Source: Xanthostigma xanthostigma (Eukaryota > Arthropoda > Insecta > Raphidioptera > Raphidiidae). Taken from it: a DNA stretch of 64,000 bases. The notes beneath the pieces are model-generated. The model saw nothing but the letters and a program-made list of their open reading frames with translations. It did not search any database and was not told where the DNA came from. Shown piece after piece: positions 48,183 through 58,990 of this stretch; within the stretch, counting starts at the first letter, position 1; each line of letters starts with the position of its first letter. The position numbers and the translations under genes are program-made. The DNA lies in the NCBI GenBank assembly GCA_963575645.1, contig OY754467.1, forward strand, positions 24,449,001 through 24,513,000, in the 5' to 3' direction.

Positions 48183-48458
48183 ATAAGTTCAAAAACTAAA
48201 ACTCGACTACTGAAAAGTATGAAACACGAAAATATACTCATCTGAGGAGAGCCGTGGTCATATGCCATCTCATATAATATATGAGGCCTCTCTAGATGTA
48301 TAGCGTGATGCACTTTGCCCTAGAGCTTATGATCGCTTACTACTGTTAATATGTAATGTTTTGTTAAGGTAGGTGGAATATAACCACGGCTATCCTCAGA
48401 TGAGAATATTTTCTTGTTTCATACTTTTTGATAGTCGGGTTTTAGTTTGTGAACTTAT
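48183..48458. mobile_element. Miniature element M, copy 1
   Basis: Ends ATAAGTTCAAAAACTAAAAC and its inverse form terminal repeats of about 85 bp that include ATTCTCATCTGAGGATAGCC-type sequence. The unique centre reads TCTAGATGTATAGCGTGATG. The second copy is at 51,838-52,094. Non-coding. Confidence 0.8.
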
Positions 48459-48459
48459 G

Positions 48460-48830
48460 TTTTATTGACTTAAGACCAAACCGGTGAAGATCAAAATTTG
48501 AAATTTAGACAGTACCTTCCTTTTGTGACGTAAGCGCCGACCAAAAATGGATTTTGTAAAATTTAAGCACTAAGGTGAACAAAATGAGGTATAGAGTTTT
48601 TTAAAAATGTTCTTATATCGCGAACCGTTGAAATGGAAGGTACTGAATTAATTTATAATCTCTTCGTTAAAAAAAATAAGTTTAAAAGCTAAAACCCAAC
48701 TATGGTCCGGGTAACATAGGCTACATTTATTTTTGAATTTTGGTCCCATGGGTGAGCAAATTGAAAACAAATAAAAAATAAAAATCCAAATCTTTGATTA
48801 ACGTCTGAATAGAACTCTTCAAATAAATAA
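48460..48830. repeat. Repeat fragments around element M
   Basis: CCTTTTGTGACGTAAGCGCC resembles the Helitron interior at 41.8 kb. GGTCCGGGTAACATAGGCT with AAATTGAAAACAAATAAAAA is the inverse of about 52,120-52,195. Confidence 0.45.
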
Positions 48831-49000
48831 AAATGTCGACCATTTTTTTTCAGACTATATATTGACAAAAAATAGTATAAAAATATAAATTAATATAACA
48901 AAAGATGACGTTTCGATCCGGATTTGGATTTTCTTCAGAAATATCCAAAGAATATAAAAATTAATTAATATTAGCTTCTTATTTTCTAATAGAATGCAAG

Positions 49001-49155
49001 ATTGAATGGTAGTTTGAATGATTGAAAATTAATGAAAAATTAATTAATTATTAATTTTTCATTAATTTTCAATCATTCAAATCATTTCAATTAATAAAAA
49101 ATTAATAATTAATTAATTTTTCATTAATTTTCAATCATTCAAACTACCATTCAAT
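49001..49155. repeat. AT-rich palindrome
   Basis: ATTGAATGGTAGTTTGAATG at the left pairs with its inverse at the right. The inner sequence is made of repeated ATTAATTTTTCATTAATTTT words that pair in more than one register. Confidence 0.75.
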
Positions 49156-49156
49156 C

Positions 49157-49294
49157 AACGAAGAGATGAATATGATCCTTGGTTGATTATAATTTTTGAA
49201 TGAAGAAATTCTTCGCAGCATAGGATTAGAAAAAAAGAAGAATTTCTTTATCCAAAAATTATAATCTACCAAGGATCATATTCACTTCTTCGTT
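49157..49294. repeat. Adjacent second palindrome
   Basis: AACGAAGAGATGAATATGAT and GATCCTTGGT...ATTATAATTTTTG pair with the inverse block ending at 49,294, around an inner hairpin GAAGAAATTCTTC. It abuts the preceding palindrome. Confidence 0.75.
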
Positions 49295-49554
49295 AAGAAA
49301 AATTAACAAGATTTACATTTTAAATAAATTGTTTTTTTTTTTTAGAATTCCCAATTATGGAAACAATTGCCGTGCCATGTAAATTTTAAATTACTTGCAC
49401 ACCTCTATTGACTGAAGAGCATGGTAACTCGGACTCAGTTTCACTTTACCATTTAGGGGAGGGTGAGAACCGCATTTTAAATATCGTTGAGGATAAGATC
49501 TCGGAAAATCATAATTTCTAGCAGTCGTTTTTATTTTATATCCCTCATGCCTTC

Positions 49555-50045
49555 CAAAACGTGCCTTTTAAAATACTACCCAATGTTCCCTCACAGTACT
49601 TTTATAACAAACGATTTTTCAACAAATTTAAAGGCCCGGAATTAATTAATTAATATATAAAAATACTTTCAAATCATTATGAATCTATGTGAGAAAAATG
49701 AAGTGCCACCCTTTTTTACTAGTTTTGATGATTTCTAGTTCGAAACTTGATGCAAAAATTAACTTTTGAAGAATAAAAAACCAGTGTAACCTATTCTTTC
49801 TTTTTTAGTAACGCATATAGCCCCGCTGCTGCGCGTTTATGTATGTAAAAAAAAAGAATAAAAAACAAACAATAAACGTTAGCTACTCTGAAATTTAACA
49901 CAATTGACACCAATATAAACGTTTATAGACATTTTTCATAAGTGATTCTAAAGTACTTCCAAAATTTAAATGATAGCATATTCCCTTTTTCAAATATATA
50001 AAGGTGCCAAACCTTGCGATTAATCAATAATCCTTTCTACCTCTC
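49555..50045 (+). repeat. Diverged dispersed repeat, copy 2
   Basis: Counterpart of 45,690-46,080: ACTACCCAATGTTCCCTC, TTTTATAACAAAC, GATGATTTCTAGTTCG, TGATGCAAAAATTAACTTTT and CAATAATCCTTTCTACC in the same order. Confidence 0.55.
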
Positions 50046-50049
50046 CTAT

Positions 50050-51105
50050 ATATATTATTATTTTCCATTTAGCGTTTATATTCTGTCAAAGATTATTTAA
50101 ATTATCCATGTAAAGTTCGCAACCAGACAAAATGTAATCTATTTGACAAGGAAGAGGTTGGCTAATCTACATAACGACAAACTGGAATTAGGTGGACAAT
50201 ATCATTTAATGGCGGTTCAAGAAGCAAACATTGTTTCTGGTTACATTGACGGGTTATCTTATCTCGTTTTAGTCCGGTACTAGAATTAAAGGTAAACATT
50301 GACACAATTAACATTGAAAATAAATTACATGTAAAATACATACTAGTAATATCCCTTGATTAATTCTGGATCATCTTAAAAGTACGTGCAATATACACAA
50401 TGATGGAAAATGATAGCCCTTCTGTTGCTTCTACAAAAGAAACAGTCACTGCAAATTGTTGGGAGTTTGATATTTATAATTTTAAAAGCAGCAAATATGC
50501 GTTTTAAAAAATATTAGTGAAAAAAACTTTTTAAAGTCAAGCTTTTATTGAAATGTACTAAAAAGAAAAAAACATGCAGTAAATTAGGTTATGATTATAA
50601 AAGCATTGGTTATAACTAATAAACACTTATAGAGGTTACAGTCCACGCTTTTATAATTATGAAGTTAAATTATTAAAAATTATTTTTCATTTTTGGTACA
50701 TTTCAATAAAAGTCTTTAAACTATAATACATTTTTTAGGTGTAAAACTGAAAGTATACCCTAATTTTTTTCTACGGTGTCCTGTAAATCTACTTCTACTA
50801 AATTTTAGTTACAGTTTGACCGCTATTAGCTTTTTGCACACTGAAAAAACTCGCAAAAAATAATATCAGATTCCACAACATATCTCAAAATAATAATTAA
50901 ATTATAGTTCTAACTCAGATGGCCCTTTTTAAATATTTTAATAAAAAATGACATTATCATCAAAGAATTGTCTAAATTATTTTCGATTGTAAGAAATTGT
51001 AATTTAAAAGAGACCATAATATTATGTTAACTTTTATATCACGGTGTGGAACAAACAAGAACAATCGAAACAAGTTCGAGATGTATTAAGTAAAATCAAA
51101 TTTTA
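50050..51105. other. Gene-less AT-rich stretch
   Basis: Nothing supported. Confidence 0.4.
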
Positions 51106-51109
51106 ACAG

Positions 51110-51455
51110 TTTATATTAGTTATAAATCGGTATTGTAGGTATAAAAAAACTGTTTTGACACATTCTTTTATCCGAAATCTATGTAAAAAGTTTTCCATTT
51201 TGGTTTGAGATAGGATTTTATGTGAGTTATAGATGAAAAATACCGAATTTTGTTTTTTTATATCCCTTCTGGAACCAAAATTTGTAAGCCGAGTAGCATT
51301 TGGATCAATTTCGGAAGAAATCGTTTAAAAAAACGTTTTTTAAAGTCGGCTCATCCGCTTGGGTTGTAGGTACACTGCATACAAATAAGCGTGACTATCA
51401 CACACAGAGGCTTACAGACAAAGGGAGTTTATTCGCGTTTAAAAATTTGTATAGA
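51110..51455 (+). repeat. Retroelement-type tail, relative of 19,975-20,430
   Basis: Word order matches the copy at 20 kb: GTATAAAAAAACTG, ATCTATGTAAAA, CTTCTGGAACCAAAATT, AAACGTTTTTTAAAGTCGGC and AAGCGTGACTATCACACACA. More diverged than the other two copies. Confidence 0.45.
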
Positions 51456-51837
51456 AAATAATTAAACCGTGCTATTTACTACCAACTAGTAGTTTATTTA
51501 TTTGTTTCTATTTATTTTCTTTTTCAAATATATTTTTTTATAAAAAAGAGAAACTCTTTATATATTTTTTCCAACAGATGGGCGGTGTGTAGACGCCATG
51601 CTGTAAAATGTAAATGGATATTAAAAATGTGGCAATTAAGTGAAGAACTTTAAAATGCAGACAGGAAAACAGAAATATACCTACATTATAGAAATACAAA
51701 CAGAATAATAAAATAAGTACTTTGAAAATTCCATCTTAAATTTTCAAAAACTGTTTTTGATACAAAACCATTTTTTTTTAATTTTACCAAAAAATATGTG
51801 CTTCAATAAATGTTATCAAAGTAATACAAAAAAAAAA

Positions 51838-52094
51838 ATAAGTTCAAAAACTAAAACCCGACTATTGAAAAGTATGAAATAAGAAAATATTCTCATCTGA
51901 GGATAGCCGTGGTCATATGCCACCTACCCTACATTTTAACAGTAGTAAGCGATCATATGCTCTAGGGCAAAGTGCATCACGCTATACATCTAGATGTATA
52001 TGTATGAGATGGCATACGACCACGGCTATCCTCAGATGAGAATATTTTCTTGTTTCATACTTTTCAGTAGTGGGGTTTTAGTTTTTGAACTTAT
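51838..52094. mobile_element. Miniature element M, copy 2
   Basis: Same terminal repeats as 48,183-48,458. The centre (GCGATCATATGCTCTAGGGC, GTGCATCACGCTATACATCT) is in the opposite orientation relative to the plus strand, so the two insertions face each other. Terminal repeats agree closely between copies. Confidence 0.8.
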
Positions 52095-52119
52095 TTTTAT
52101 TTAATTTTTTTAACTTATT

Positions 52120-52345
52120 TTCTATTGTTTTTAATTTGCTCTCCTCTGGGACCAAAATTAAAAAATAAATGCAGTCTATGTTACCCGGGTCATAATAAAG
52201 AATCTATTGACACCTTATTTATCAAAATCAGATGAATAGTTTAGGCGCTACGGTAGAACATCTGTGAATACAAACATACATACATAAGACTGCTAAACTC
52301 ATAACCCTTCCTTTTGGCTTCGCCGTAGTCGGGTAAAAATAAAAA
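52120..52345 (+). repeat. Retroelement-type tail
   Basis: TTTGCTCTCCTCTGGGACCA, GATGAATAGTTTAGGCGCTA, ACAAACATACATACATAAGA and CTTTTGGCTTCGCCGTAGTC lead to an A-rich end. This has the structure of an insect LINE or SINE tail. Confidence 0.5.
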
Positions 52346-52349
52346 AAAA

Positions 52350-52985
52350 GTTACATTTTTAAAACATGACACATAAGTGCACTTTTGATGAATATAGCCG
52401 CGGGCACTATTAATTTATTGATTGATCGTAGGATTTCTTAATCTCTAATTTATTGTTATAAATTACCTGTCGATAAAAACATATTTCAAAACGATTGCCA
52501 CTTGAAAGAGAAAATTTATTATTAAGAAAGGATGCTAAAAGCACTTAAAAATCTAAGTACTGTAGATTTATGCAAATTAGAATTCATAGACATTAAGTAA
52601 AAGTTGTATGGTCCGTTATGTTTCACAATAAAACGAAGACATTTTCAACATTCATTGTATTTTCTTAACAACACTTGTAAACACCAAACAAACAAATTAC
52701 AAGTTATTTAAGTATTGATGCTGGAAGTCGGAGAATTTTTATTAGAAACAATGTAATCAGTCGAGATTCACAAAAAAATGTTCTAAACGTTGTGTGCAAA
52801 ATCAGACAATTTATTCCATCATTTAATGTTACAAACTAACTGAAATTTTAATCTTTACGACTATTGGTTATATATACAGTGCATACCAAAAGTCTGGATC
52901 TATGGAAACTAGGAATGCTCGATTTTCCCATAAGATAGATTTATTGATTTCAGTTATACAAACTAACATAAAAATTTTAATTGTA
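52350..52985. other. Gene-less AT-rich stretch
   Basis: Nothing supported. Confidence 0.4.
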
Positions 52986-52989
52986 ACAA

Positions 52990-53715
52990 CTGTATTAAAT
53001 ACATACATATTACATAATTATTATAATATGCAGATGATGTAAACATATTTAGGACACTCATTTATGATAGTGACTGTGTACTAATTCAATCAGATTTGGA
53101 CAAAATCAATTAATGGTGTCAGCTTAATAAATTAAATATAAATATGTATTTCAAAATGCAAACCCCTATCCTATACCAGGAAACAGTTAGTCGTTAATTT
53201 CAAATATTATATTCTTGGTATTCAACTTGACAGATGCGTCACAATTAAAGACTTGTGTCATATTTCAGAGCAACCTCTCTTTTAAAATGCACATTGAAAC
53301 AATGGTTAATAAGCCATATAAATTACTAAGGCTCATTTTTTGAGAGACCTAATTAATGTTTATGTTATCTTAACGTTATTTGACTCCTTTGTTCGGTCTT
53401 AACTTGAACATGCTGCTATGGAATCTGTTATTTGATGTATACTTACACACAAAAAAAATTAAATGATACAAAGCAAATTTCTTAGATATGCTCACTATAA
53501 TTTCGAACAAAATTATCCCACTTCTGTGCATTTCGAGATTTGATTAACTTCAACGTAGGAGGGAATTTGCCAGTCTGGTTTTTGTGTATAGATTATTTCA
53601 TGGACCCATTGACAGTAGTAATTTGTTATCAGTTCAATATTGTCATACAAGTCATAAATACAACGAGAAAGAACACGACCTTCACAACAAAAATAAAATC
53701 TTTTATCCATGATAG
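52990..53715 (+). pseudogene. Decayed LINE reverse transcriptase fragment
   Basis: YADDVNIFRTLIYDSDCVLI begins at 53,027 and is followed by QSDLDKIN-WCQLNKLNIN, the catalytic motif C region of a LINE polymerase. Later, in other frames, come HIETMVNKPYKLLRLIF, a LNLEHAA-type segment, QSKFLRYA and REFASLVFVYRLFHGPIDSS, which match the order of the C-terminal region of CR1/Jockey-type ORF2. Many stops and frame changes separate the pieces, so the copy is old and dead. The 5' part (endonuclease and polymerase fingers) is missing. Confidence 0.8.
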
Positions 53716-53719
53716 CTCA

Positions 53720-54875
53720 CTTGTAGCACAAATGTGCAATTTATTAAATAGGCATTTGGAAAGATTTCCAAACATTGATTTTTTAGTACCATCTTTAGTC
53801 TTTCAGTCTTGTTCATAATGTTTTTAACGTTCATTAAGGTAGCAATGTGCTTTTTTCTTTTCTATTTTTTGTGATACTGTATGTGCACATGTACTGTGAT
53901 GTCACATTGAGTAATTACTCTCTAATTGGAACTTTGGCATCTAGAGGAGAAGTCAATAAATATAAATAAAGTAATGTTTCCGATCTCTTCATTATTTTAA
54001 TGCTACAATTATTGTACATAAAAAAGTCGTACATACTGCTGCCTCTGAATAAGTTAAAATACAATTAGAATAAATTAATTTGCTCATAATCACTTTCATG
54101 TGAATTCAAACTATCACTGACTGAAATATACTCTAATAATTTAGTAACGGTTTCTTGCGGTCAACTGGTGACACTGATAAACGATGAGGAGGCGTCCAAT
54201 TTATGTTCATTTATGTTATTACATAGGCGGTTACGCGAAAATTACTGTGTTCACGTTAAAGAAGTTACTGCGCCGGAATATCAGGTACAAACGTTATAGA
54301 AAGTTTAAGGAAAAACGAATTTTACATATTTTCCTTATACGTTATACAAGAAATTTTCTTAACTGTAAAGACATCGTATGTGTTTTTCGGCATTTTTCAT
54401 TTTAAAGTTATTAGTTTCCTTCACATATTATTTATGACAAAAATTTTAACATTTCTGCTGAGTTATTTCATAACTTTTGCTTAGAAATATTTCCTTACTA
54501 TTGGTTTAGATACTGCAAAGAACTTAATCTTAAAATATTATGCCATATATTCAAGTTCCTTATTTTTCAAGTTGTCGACGTTATTTTCTTTCGCCAACTT
54601 ATGTAGTTATTTATGTAGTTATGGAAGGTACACAATTTTTTACAATAATAAGATGTATGGATGGCTAGTGACTTTCCAAAAATGTTTCTTTTCAATAATT
54701 AAAAACAATGAATGCCTGTTTAAGGACGTTCCCACAAAAATCAGTTTTCTTACGATTTTTTTGAAACTTTGAATACACCTACTTATAAATGTCTTTTATA
54801 CGTACATTTTTTTTTCAATAGTTCTTGCGGCAGTAAATTTTGAAATATTGACTATTAAAATTTGCATATTTAACA
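53720..54875. other. LINE tail region and gene-less stretch
   Basis: The first part, to about 53,990, may be the 3' end of the LINE remnant (ending AATATAAATAAAGTAATG). The rest shows no supported gene. Confidence 0.4.
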
Positions 54876-54879
54876 TGGA

Positions 54880-55490
54880 AACTCTATCCCGATCTTTGGC
54901 ATTCTGGGCAACAAACTTGTTGATCAGGTTTATAAGTTTATAAGTTTCGTAGACGAACCTTATAAAAATAACACAGCCTTGATGATACCCATCACCAAAG
55001 GAGATATGTTAAACAACCAACAAAAAATATGTACACGGAATGGGACAACGAGTGGAAAACACAAACTGAAAATAAATTATACAAATAAGGAATTATGTCA
55101 ACATCTAAGGTACATCCACTTATAAGCACAGATGAACGGATATCGTTTCAACAAGTCTACGAATAGGTCATACGGCACTAACTCACGCGCATATTCTAAA
55201 TAGAGCGCCTCCACTAATCTGCGATACGTGCAGTCAGCGATTAACTGTCGAACACATCCTATTAGCATGCTAGGAATATCAACAATATAGAATAAACTTC
55301 CCTGATCAACTCTCCAAGATACTCGTAGATGAAGAAACTGCAGTAAACAATTGACTTCTTACTTACCTTATTCACTCGAAGAAGTTCTAATGGACGATGA
55401 TTCTAATTTTTCAAAAGTGCTGAAGTTTTTGGACCTTACGTGCCTAAAAGACAAAATATAATATAGAAATTATACTTACCTACTGCTTAC
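54880..55490 (+). pseudogene. Decayed LINE RNase H and C-terminal fragment
   Basis: FGILGNKLVDQ near 54,896 is the end of the (W)IPGHxGIxGNExAD motif of a LINE RNase H domain. It is followed by MIPITKGDML and, in another frame, SLRIGHTALTHAHILNRAPP and LICDTCSQRLTVEHILLAC, the classic C-terminal cysteine-histidine motif of I, Jockey and R1-type elements. Several frame changes and stops show that it is dead. No polymerase was found nearby, and the 53 kb fragment appears to be a different LINE lineage. Confidence 0.85.
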
Positions 55491-55777
55491 AAATTTTAGA
55501 GTCATGCATGTATGTTACTTACCATGAATTAATATTATAGACTCGTGCACATAGCCTTAGTCGCTGCGCACTGTATATATATTAAAAAAAATTGACTTCT
55601 TGGAAACCGCCGATTATATTATATTATGTCCATAATATACCTACGTTATATTTAGTTATCATTTACCTTACATTATATACACCTAATACTCTGATAACCC
55701 AGCTCTTGTTATCACAGTGAAAAGAGCCTTCGTTGCTGTTCACTGTTTTTTTGTTAGATAAAAAAAAATGTATATAT

Positions 55778-56727
55778 TGTTACAATATCCCCGTTGTGCT
55801 TAGAGATGTTATATTATGGTCACTTTGTAGTAATCCTAATATTGAATATATCGGTTTACTGATATTAGGTAGCTTACCTATTACCTGGTATTAGTCAAGT
55901 AATAGTAACGAAGTTCACCGTCCGTTTCATCAGATCGTATTAATATAATATAATAGCGTTACCGATCAACATGGCAGTTACATGCGTAACTGTGTTAATA
56001 CTAATATTCTGATATTCGTTTCATGTGGTACCTAATACGCTATGCATACCAAGATATTAGTTTGTGTTGTTTTCGTCTAAAATAATAGGATAGCTTTAGA
56101 AAAGGAGACGTGCATATTACTGCAGTAAAGAAGCTAGGTGAGAGAACAGGACAGATAGAGGCATGGCAAGTACGTATTCGGTATTAGGTACACGCTTGCA
56201 GTGCGAGTGCGGCAGCTCGGCGAGATCTGCAAAGTGCAACTTATACGTGCGAAAGAGAAGAGAAGATATTACTATTATTACTAATATATTAATACAAAGC
56301 GACGGTAAAATGACAACGTTGCTTGCATGGTAGTATGTACGTTCAAACGTTGAGTAGAAAAATAATACGAATATCCGATAACCTAATCCACAATATCATG
56401 GTAATCATATCCCAATAAACTTGCTCATATTAGGTTACGTTTACCTATTATGAATATATTAGGCACACCACTAGTTGTGCTTCTGTGTTGTAAATAATCG
56501 TGTGTATATAGTTGTATATTATTTTATTTTATTATTTAGAACTGTCGTTTTGTTTCTGTTCCGTTACGTTTTGAGAAGTACTTTTCGTTTGTGTGTTTAT
56601 TTGTTCTGTTAAGGCTTCACTTTTGTAAATAAATATTTTTCACCACGAGTTAGAACAGTTTGTTACACTGACGAGTCGATTGTTATCTCACGAAATTCTT
56701 TGTTGTCCCAACGGGGAGATTGTAACA
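55778..56727 (+). mobile_element. Solo LTR, 950 bp (fossil)
   Basis: The ends TGTTACAAT and ATTGTAACA form the TG...CA inverted terminus of an LTR. CCCCGTTG and CAACGGGG extend the mirrored ends. A 4-bp ATAT lies on both sides (55,774-55,777 and 56,728-56,731). A TATATAG box near 56,505 and an AATAAA near 56,627 are possible transcription signals. No internal coding region or second LTR lies beside it, so it is a solo LTR left by recombination. Gypsy-like or Bel/Pao-like is likely; its ends are well kept, so it is not very old. Confidence 0.75.
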
Positions 56728-56939
56728 ATATGATACCTGATAAGTAAAAAATTCACGGGCTACAGTTGACTTTTTTTTACTTGAATATATAGTTAACCAA
56801 AAAGCATTTTTTTTAGTTGATGGCACTAATCTAGGTAAACATTTTCTTTTTCGTAATTAAGATCCCCGGTCGTAATCCAACAACTAAGTCAGTACATCTG
56901 TCTGTCAGTAAGATAAAAACTTAATTTTGATGTTAATGG

Positions 56940-57060
56940 GAAGATCTCTATTGTTTCTGGGGACCATCGACGCATGCTTTTATTCTACTCATTGTGAAAA
57001 GAAAGTTTTGTAAAAAAGTTTTTATTAAACTTTGTAATTTTAAAATATCTGGAAATAAAA
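56940..57060 (-). repeat. Remnant of the GCGCATGCGC-type monomer
   Basis: TCTATTGTTTCTGGGGACCA, CGACGCATGC and AAAGAAAGTTTTGTAAAAAA match one array monomer in the orientation of array 1. Confidence 0.55.
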
Positions 57061-57167
57061 AGAAGTTTTTTTTTTAGTTTAAACGGAGTAGATTTGGTCA
57101 AGAAGAAACCATTAGTAATCGAGAAAACGAAATACGAATGTCATTGTAAATAATATTTTTCATATTA

Positions 57168-57460
57168 CAGTAGTACCTCTGTACGTCGAACTTCAAGGGA
57201 GACACCAAATAACTCGAGTTATAGAGGTTTCGACTTATGATGTGGATTTAGACTTAGGCGGATTTCGTAAGGTTAAGATTAATTCTAGCTAATTTTGAGT
57301 TCGAAATACAGAGTTCCAGTTTATTTTTTCGAGTTATGGAGGGAAAATATGCACCGAAATGGCTTGTATGGACTCATAATTTCGACTTATATAGAGGGTT
57401 GAGATTTCGAGTAATGGAGTATTCCAGCTTATCGAGGTCCGACTTAAAGAGGTTCTAATG
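57168..57460. mobile_element. Pogo-like miniature element, 293 bp
   Basis: CAGTAGTACCTCTGTACGTC and the inverse of the right end CATTAGAACCTCTTTAAGTC form the termini, flanked by TA (57,166-57,167 and 57,461-57,462). GTCGAACTTCAAGGGAG and repeated TCGAGTTAT words are typical of pogo/Tigger-type ends. Non-coding. Confidence 0.75.
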
Positions 57461-57464
57461 TATT

Positions 57465-58620
57465 ATGAAAATATATAAATACCTTTTAAATTAAAATAAT
57501 GGTTTCGCCGCCTAACCGACCGCAGCTTTTCATTGAAGTGTGTAATGATTGTAAGTTTTTAGATTTGTAATACACTGTCGACAATTTTGCCATTCATTCC
57601 GTATTTTTTGTTTTATCATTTCGGCAATATGTGCATGTTTTAAAACCGGTAAACTGGCGATAATTATTGTAATTCTCTAATGTAACTTCGAATTCCAGTA
57701 GATTGCATCTGCTGTGAGTAGACAATAAAACCGATCCTAAGTTAAGGTAATGATGGCGACATTATCTCAAATGACTGTTCATTTTAGAGATTGGATTTGA
57801 TCGCAGGAAACAAGATATCAAGTGCCGACACGTTTTTCAGGGGTGTGTTTCACGCTCTTAAAATTTTATTGAAATGTTAACAATATTTTATTAAAACGCC
57901 ACGAGAAAACCGCAACAAAATTCAGCTGAGACAAGAGTAACACCTTTTCCATCATAAAAACTGATAAGTTAATTTAATGTTCTATTTTTTAATTTAGGGA
58001 TCTTGAACTTGCCCTTTTCATCAAAATATATTTTATCTTTAATACGGTGGAAGTACGGGTTACGTATGGTGTAGGTACGGGTCAAGTTGCCATCACCATA
58101 AAGCCGAATGATGTCAGTAATGTTATTGATGTAAGGGATATCAAGAGCTAATTTAGTGCTCCTAATTTAAATTTAGGGTTCTTGTCCCTTTTGCCAAAAT
58201 ACTTGGTTATAGTCATACAGTGGAGATGCTAGTCACATATGCTGAAAACTTCAGTAATGCAATATTATAACGTAAAAAAAATATAATCTATGTCTTATTT
58301 AAGCACTATTTTACAACTCTCAAATGATATCTCGGCCATATCGCTGAAACCCTGGTTTATGCTCGTATTTTACTAACTAAAATTTATTCAAATACTTTAA
58401 TAAATGAATTAGTCGAGTCGAACCATTTTGTTCTTTTTTATCAAGTATTAACCCCCGCCACGATCTAATGTTAACTAAGTTGCTCAGTAAACAAGTTTGA
58501 TCCTGTTGTCTTAGTCGAGCTCAATTGATGGCGCAAAAATGTCATTTCGTTGGACCGAAGATGCAAATACAATTTTTTTTGCACATTATTTTATAACATG
58601 AGTGCCTTGCGAACGTTAAG
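57465..58620. other. Gene-less stretch
   Basis: Nothing supported. Composition is slightly less AT-rich than average. Confidence 0.4.
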
Positions 58621-58689
58621 GGGGTTATATCTGGTCTAGAGGCCTAAATATTAAGCGGTTTTTCGAGTGGGATAAAACAAAAATCAAAA

Positions 58690-58885
58690 ACATTTTTAGT
58701 ATTTATTGACGTGATAACGTCTTATAAATTGATGAATCACGTCAAAATAAAAAGATGAATGACCTAGCTGTCGACCCACCTATATAAATAAAAAAAAAAA
58801 AAAAGATGAAACACCGGCTGCATGCACGAAAAAGTGTAACGTTCCTAACGGTCCTAACGTTCCTAACGTTCCTGACGTTACTAAG
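58690..58885 (+). repeat. Left flank of the 120-bp array
   Basis: TGACGTGATAACGTCTTATA and CACGAAAAAGTGTAACGTTC recur on the right side of the array (59,889-59,950), so the array sits between two copies of the same sequence. Within it, CGTTCCTAA is repeated about five times at 58,838-58,879. Confidence 0.7.
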
Positions 58886-58990
58886 TGAGCGACTAGAATG
58901 CCTTCGGTAAGTTTGAAGCAGATATCATCAACCGATTGAGATGAAAATTTGTATACACGTTTAGTTTGAATGACAATGCATGGTTAGCTG

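Noticed and set aside
48840-48960. Part of a Penelope-like terminus (GACGTTTCGATCCGGATTTG)
   Set aside because: Only a short phrase resembles such ends; no partner or coding sequence is nearby.
54184-54405. Basic 73-codon frame as a small host gene
   Set aside because: Lys/Arg/Tyr-rich translation expected from AT-rich DNA; no homology, and it lies between LINE remnants.
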